From NCBI GenBank assembly GCA_016926555.1, contig JAFGOI010000013.1:1-44801 (forward strand): 44,801 nt of DNA, given 5' to 3'. Within the stretch, counting starts at the first letter, position 1. Each line of letters begins with the position of its first letter. The DNA is from Patescibacteria group bacterium (GTDB lineage Bacteria > Patescibacteriota > WWE3 > UBA101185 > UBA10185). The notes beneath the pieces were generated by a model that searched no databases, was not told the origin of the DNA, and saw nothing but the letters and a program-made list of their open reading frames with translations. Shown one piece after another: positions 41,901 to 44,801 of the stretch. The position numbers and the translations under genes are program-made.

Positions 41901-43528
41901 CCTATAATTTCTCCAGGAGCGGCAAATGCTGCTACTACAGGATTAAACCCGCGGTCAGCATCCACGTTACCTGTGGCTAACACAGTGGACTGTTGTGGAC
42001 TATAAGTCTGATCTTGGGGCTGCTTAGATTTGTAACAAGACTTAAAGGGTTTGTCTGCCTGCAACTCAAGAGTATCTGTAGGTATAGTTCTGCGCCACTC
42101 ACGCTCTAACTCGTTGGCGGCGCAGTCCGTTATTCCGCTTAATTCCGTTAGATCAAAGTTTCTATATTGATCACTAGACGGCCTGTCCTTATACGTCGTT
42201 GCTAAAAACCTGCCGTGCCAAGGATTCATTAATAAACTCAAGGGAAAATCCGCAGCACGGTTACGAGTAAACATCCAAATAGAACCCTCGTCATCGTTTG
42301 AATAAGGAATAGAGCCCGGGACTAACCGGGCAAAACTGCTAATATCCTGCCCGTCACAAATAGTCATGTCCCCATCTATATTACGTAGAACATCATACCA
42401 ATGATTGAGATGCTCAACCCACTCCCAGGGAGATGTCAACATCAAACCAGGCGCTCTACACTTTGCTGGTAGGGGAAAATCTTTTCCATCATTTGGTTCA
42501 GGATCCTCCGTATAACTACAATCTCGAGCCTGCCCACAACCTATACCCGCCATGTTAGTTTCAGAAGGAGAACCTGTTCTATAACATCCACCCAAACCAC
42601 AGTTAACACTCGAATACGGATATAAAGAATAGTTAACCCAATTTGATGTATACCCCTCCAAATCCCTTCGCGATAAAACGCGTTCTCCCGCAGGAAGTGT
42701 AGCCGCATAAGCAGCTGCTCCTTCAATCCATCCGGTCGCTGAATGATAGTCTGTGTGGTAAGTGTCATCCAAATCCGCCCTAAAAATTGGAAGCCCAGCA
42801 GATATTCCTTGACCAGGTTCCGCCCCCGGATAACCACCCATACCCGTAGCCGAGCAAGCTATAGGGGGAGTACCCCTTACGGTTAAATCCACTTCCCCAG
42901 CATCGTTCACACCCGGTTCACCACGATCAATATACTCCAATAACGGAGGAGCCGGAATTCCCTCATTCATGGTCTCGTGACAGCGGTTTCCCACACCTAT
43001 GGACACATCAAAATGATCCGAGTCCAGTGTAGTATCAATCATATATAAATCGGCCAGTCGAAGATTTGAACCGTCTCCACATAAAAATGCGACAAACGCA
43101 TACCCACTTGTACCCATACCCCTAGGTATCGGTACGGCATACTCTCCATCTTGATTAGTAACCGTATACGAATACAAGCCAGTCAACTTCCCCCATATAT
43201 CGCCTGTTTGATTTGGGTCACGAAGACCCACACGGCTCCCCCCCAAATATACTGCAATAGTTACACCCTCAATCGGATGAGAGCCAAATTGAATATCCTC
43301 TATGGAGCCAATATCCTCAGTGTAATATCTGGCGGAGCTTACCTGCCCACAGACAGTAATATGTCCCGTCAACAAAGGGGGACATACGGAACCATCTTTT
43401 TCATAACCTTCAGGTATGTCAACCCGCTCAATATTTTCAGGGGGATCGGCTCTAACAACGAACATGCTAGCAACCAGCAAAACAACTAAAAATATAGATG
43501 ACTTAAAAGACAACTTGTTGAAATTCAT
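38960..43528 (-). CDS. Giant secreted protein with lytic-transglycosylase-like end
   Basis: I use ATG 43528 (1522 aa), where a clear signal peptide starts (KLSFKSSIFLVVLLVASMFV); the longer frame reaches into the divergent promoter. Residues about 30-180 form a beta-rich carboxypeptidase-regulatory-like or Cna-B-like domain. Residues about 690-770 are very Cys-rich (TQCCCPDKDNYGSCCEGWDC). Residues about 900-1030 resemble a TIM-barrel glycoside hydrolase (LPHILIYTGAFN; candidate catalytic Glu in FLSETGFYPP). The C-terminal region has AWGVPCAILAGIHHVEGSNN (Glu near 1300) and AISSYNGGGN, the signature layout of lysozyme-like soluble lytic transglycosylases, as in VirB1. It likely opens peptidoglycan for the secretion apparatus. 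Confidence 0.75.
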   Translation of the reverse strand: MNFNKLSFKSSIFLVVLLVASMFVVRADPPENIERVDIPEGYEKDGSVCPPLLTGHITVCGQVSSARYYTEDIGSIEDIQFGSHPIEGVTIAVYLGGSRVGLRDPNQTGDIWGKLTGLYSYTVTNQDGEYAVPIPRGMGTSGYAFVAFLCGDGSNLRLADLYMIDTTLDSDHFDVSIGVGNRCHETMNEGIPAPPLLEYIDRGEPGVNDAGEVDLTVRGTPPIACSATGMGGYPGAEPGQGISAGLPIFRADLDDTYHTDYHSATGWIEGAAAYAATLPAGERVLSRRDLEGYTSNWVNYSLYPYSSVNCGLGGCYRTGSPSETNMAGIGCGQARDCSYTEDPEPNDGKDFPLPAKCRAPGLMLTSPWEWVEHLNHWYDVLRNIDGDMTICDGQDISSFARLVPGSIPYSNDDEGSIWMFTRNRAADFPLSLLMNPWHGRFLATTYKDRPSSDQYRNFDLTELSGITDCAANELEREWRRTIPTDTLELQADKPFKSCYKSKQPQDQTYSPQQSTVLATGNVDADRGFNPVVAAFAAPGEIIGQTRELQVDPAVNLDKIGRGYWRIGTEVTLCTGDSGDMEDGYLEPSDQVFAYDLDYPYEGGWSSGYKYSTQSTWDAWDEQFPSVSPYYADAGAEPHHGSIDTFKRGLIVEAMRIEPHSTDLWANFDIHQGNWNGNWTDCNEYRDIWRPSGCRRPGDDCGEYTITVCEPLEGSASCTGDCKIVGTQCCCPDKDNYGSCCEGWDCCTGADVTAGLCNANTCFDDPTEENPREYRYTCDGDVETNFRADLTIENAPNGDSTYGTWLATTMFDPPMANCSEDGVCFVGNAFTMDMDVEYDRYNLQSGWGLKVTGHGAPGEIYHLDRARKAVSMNFRTDGPEGDLNDSFIIVEEDGGTGKIDIACMAEAVGEFLAVFIEEASQHHLPHILIYTGAFNMTSPYIGQMISGAAAAAGPAWGMLDGVAGNIYNMHVSDPPVPITNILAGVRAIIGQTGVSSKPIFLSETGFYPPDRFLPLSNPDRGPALELLAQEIQALSSDSDFTGSAFFNAFNYNAMFAGHQLVRPSETDIVYSGCDAGCKRKTGVNSARPISTSEMYPEAAGLGMGFTVEILSNDTAHASAVAGQVTGANTGGPSLTPALRLGVGMNSYDFITNDSLVGEERWLHLSDNLINFLLSVEASIPSDITCGGPHNPEGCVIIMAGPNEPISEGWLAPWCGEGSAGEIPGGGDPGGGGTPVECPNGVCRKCDPSYYDGLSAIGGLGAEHASTPYTEVLDEVAIDAYAAGEEAWGVPCAILAGIHHVEGSNNPGVSVISGRAIGVEEPDRGGKKYTSLAETAVDAAEILVVEKGYGTPINEWSFQQLVRAISSYNGGGNSQIRGVGLNYPYRNFPCWGPEDPDGDGITCAETDCRTDPANECCQRAFIDSHGPFSTRTTGAPNDGTDINDDPISLGWLGMPEPYPRWSDLYPLSRYDADHAGNMALQYLSDDDHVLAGLDCGDPSPTLTVYSRAGVIPAAIWFHESGQLY

Positions 43529-43543
43529 ATTTATTACGGTTAA

Positions 43544-43571
43544 ATTATACCAACAATAAAACTGATATAAT
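43544..43571. promoter_or_regulatory. Divergent extended -10 promoters
   Basis: Minus-strand TGGTATAAT (hexamer 43544-43549) serves the giant gene (15 bases to its ATG). Plus-strand TGATATAAT (hexamer 43566-43571) serves the SpoIID-like gene (six bases to its ATG). The two wall-active genes share one 49-bp control region. Confidence 0.65.
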
Positions 43572-43577
43572 AGCCTT

Positions 43578-44801
43578 ATGTTGTCCCGCCCAAATAAAAC
43601 TAGCAACTATACCACCTTCATGGCAACTATTCTTATTTCGACTGGGCTTTTAATTCTCTCCCAAAATACAAACGCTAAAGACAAGTGCAAAGACATTGAT
43701 AACAAAGAAGAACAAATCAAATGCTACGAAGAAAAAGAAGAGGAAACAAAAAAGAAATTAGCCTCGACAAGAGAAAAAATAGAATCCACACAAAAAACAA
43801 TCCAGGATTTATCTAATCAGCTTAATGTGACACAATCTGAATTACAAGACGTACAAAACAGCATAGACGAAATAATAAACGAACTTGAACTAATAAAAGA
43901 AAATCTGGAAGACACTCGTGAGAAACTGGCGGACAAAATTGATTTTAGGAACAACATAATAAGAAACTACTCCAAGAGATCTATATTCAATGACATTGAA
44001 CTGTTCCTGCCAAGTGAAAATAATCAGAATCTAAACGGATTCCAAGCTTCAATCTGGTTACACGCTTTCAATAAAAAACTGAATGATGAATCTCTTAAAG
44101 TAATCGGTATTCTAAATTCTGAAGTAACCCAATACGAAACTGACAAAGCCGACACAGAAGAGCTAAAAGAAGAACTTGAAAATACTCAAGCTAGCTTAAT
44201 CTCACTTCAAAACGACCTTGCCTATAAAAAAACAAATGAGGAAAAGGAGGCAGAGGAACTTGAAGAAAAAGAAAACGGATATGAGGAAGAGCTTGAAGAA
44301 TTACAAGATAAAATTCTATCCATAAAGGCTAGTATGGAAAACGGCACTGTGGGGGATTATGAAAAAGTAAGCGCGAAAACACCTGAACCACCCTTCAAAC
44401 CGGCTTTTGGCGCGTTCAGTTATGGCGCATACACTCACTACAAAGGAATGAGTCAATACGGAGCCAAGGGCAGAGCTAAAGACGGTAAAGATTATGAAGA
44501 TATCATAGAATTCTATTACAAGGCGGGTATAAAAAAGAAAGACGATTTTCCCAGCGAAATATGTGTTCAGGGGTATGGGAACATGGACTTTCAAAAGTAT
44601 TTATATGGAATAGCAGAAATGCCAAGCGACTGGCCGGAAGACGCCTTAAAAGCTCAAGCGATAGCAGCCAGATCTTACGCTTACCGATATTACAAAAACG
44701 GCACCTGTATCTGCACTACACAAAGCTGCCAGGTGTTTTTAAAAAGTAAAAGCGATAATCCCCCCTCAAAATGGAAAGAGGCTGTAGACGACACAAAAAA
44801 G
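43578..44801 (+). CDS. Coiled-coil SpoIID/LytB-domain wall protein (3' truncated)
   Basis: The frame is open from ATG 43578 to the window end (408 codons), so the gene continues beyond. A signal segment (FMATILISTGLLILSQNTNA) is followed by a long charged coiled coil (about residues 40-255) like those of PcsB- or FtsX-activated hydrolases. A SpoIID/LytB-type domain comes next: GAYTHYKGMSQYGAKGRAKD, then YLYGIAEMPSDWPEDALKAQ and AIAARSYAYRY. SpoIID is a lytic transglycosylase acting on stem-stripped glycan; LytB-type relatives modify or regulate wall hydrolysis. The catalytic Glu is in the AEMPSDWPEDALKAQ segment. It is divergent from the giant transglycosylase-like gene, with a consensus extended -10 six bases upstream. 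Confidence 0.85.
   Translation, partial: MLSRPNKTSNYTTFMATILISTGLLILSQNTNAKDKCKDIDNKEEQIKCYEEKEEETKKKLASTREKIESTQKTIQDLSNQLNVTQSELQDVQNSIDEIINELELIKENLEDTREKLADKIDFRNNIIRNYSKRSIFNDIELFLPSENNQNLNGFQASIWLHAFNKKLNDESLKVIGILNSEVTQYETDKADTEELKEELENTQASLISLQNDLAYKKTNEEKEAEELEEKENGYEEELEELQDKILSIKASMENGTVGDYEKVSAKTPEPPFKPAFGAFSYGAYTHYKGMSQYGAKGRAKDGKDYEDIIEFYYKAGIKKKDDFPSEICVQGYGNMDFQKYLYGIAEMPSDWPEDALKAQAIAARSYAYRYYKNGTCICTTQSCQVFLKSKSDNPPSKWKEAVDDTKK

Noticed and set aside
43529-43606. Longer N-terminus of the giant transglycosylase-like protein
   Set aside because: The extra residues precede a proper signal peptide and would be encoded by the divergent promoter region.
1-44801. CRISPR array, rRNA operon, transposase or intact prophage
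   Set aside because: No regularly spaced repeats, no rRNA-like stretch, and no transposase, integrase or phage structural module were recognised; the fibre-like protein alone is not evidence for a phage.

Overview
The window looks like chromosomal DNA of a reduced-genome bacterium of the Candidate Phyla Radiation (Patescibacteria). The evidence is AT-rich compact coding, short or overlapping gene junctions, giant surface proteins with phage-tail-like repeats, VirB6/VirB2-like secretion genes accompanied by wall hydrolases, and a housekeeping set (mutS-mutL, dnaG-rpoD, ssrA-smpB, comF family). TGA is used as a normal stop (for example after the SIMPL protein at 12099 and the antitoxin at 26823), so the UGA-recoding Gracilibacteria/Absconditabacteria are unlikely. 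No 16S rRNA is present, so I do not assign a phylum. Layout: 1-4425 is the 3' part of a giant repetitive surface protein, followed by about 650 bp without an intact gene that holds three decayed copies of that gene's 3' end. 5092-7149 carries a frameshifted TspO gene, a GC-richer small gene, an anchored surface protein and a 55-residue acidic microprotein. 7190-11309 is mutS-mutL. 11371-13772 encodes a SIMPL-domain protein and a GT39-like glycosyltransferase. 13767-16797 is dnaG-rpoD. 16834-17908 is a gene-poor patch with small membrane ORFs, a decayed gene, a tRNA-Ser and a stray copy of its 3' end. 17909-24220 contains a sugar nucleotidyltransferase, a frameshifted HAD hydrolase, an alkyltransferase-like protein, four more tRNAs, two membrane proteins and a ComF-family protein. 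24423-29310 is accessory: an ABC exporter, a PIN/RHH toxin-antitoxin pair with a perfect operator palindrome, a methyltransferase, and an HTH-Fic protein flanked by 17-bp direct repeats next to tmRNA. 29371-30294 is ssrA-smpB. 30406-44801 is a cell-envelope locus: a VirB6/TrbL-like channel protein, four small two-to-four-helix VirB2-like proteins, two giant wall-hydrolase proteins (one CHAP-like, one lytic-transglycosylase-like), anchored accessory proteins and a SpoIID/LytB-domain protein. It reads as a type IV secretion or pilus-like apparatus with its own tools to cross the cell wall; no VirB4/VirD4 ATPase lies in the window. A pattern that runs through the window is promoter placement. At many first genes an (often extended, TGn) -10 hexamer lies 6 to 9 bases before the start codon, which predicts leaderless mRNAs. 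A Shine-Dalgarno sequence is clear at only a few genes, such as the pilin-like gene starting at 37960 and the small gene at 5685. I used this rule to choose several starts, and it separates plausible small genes from noise. Two single-base frameshifts (TspO and HAD) may be real decay or sequencing error.
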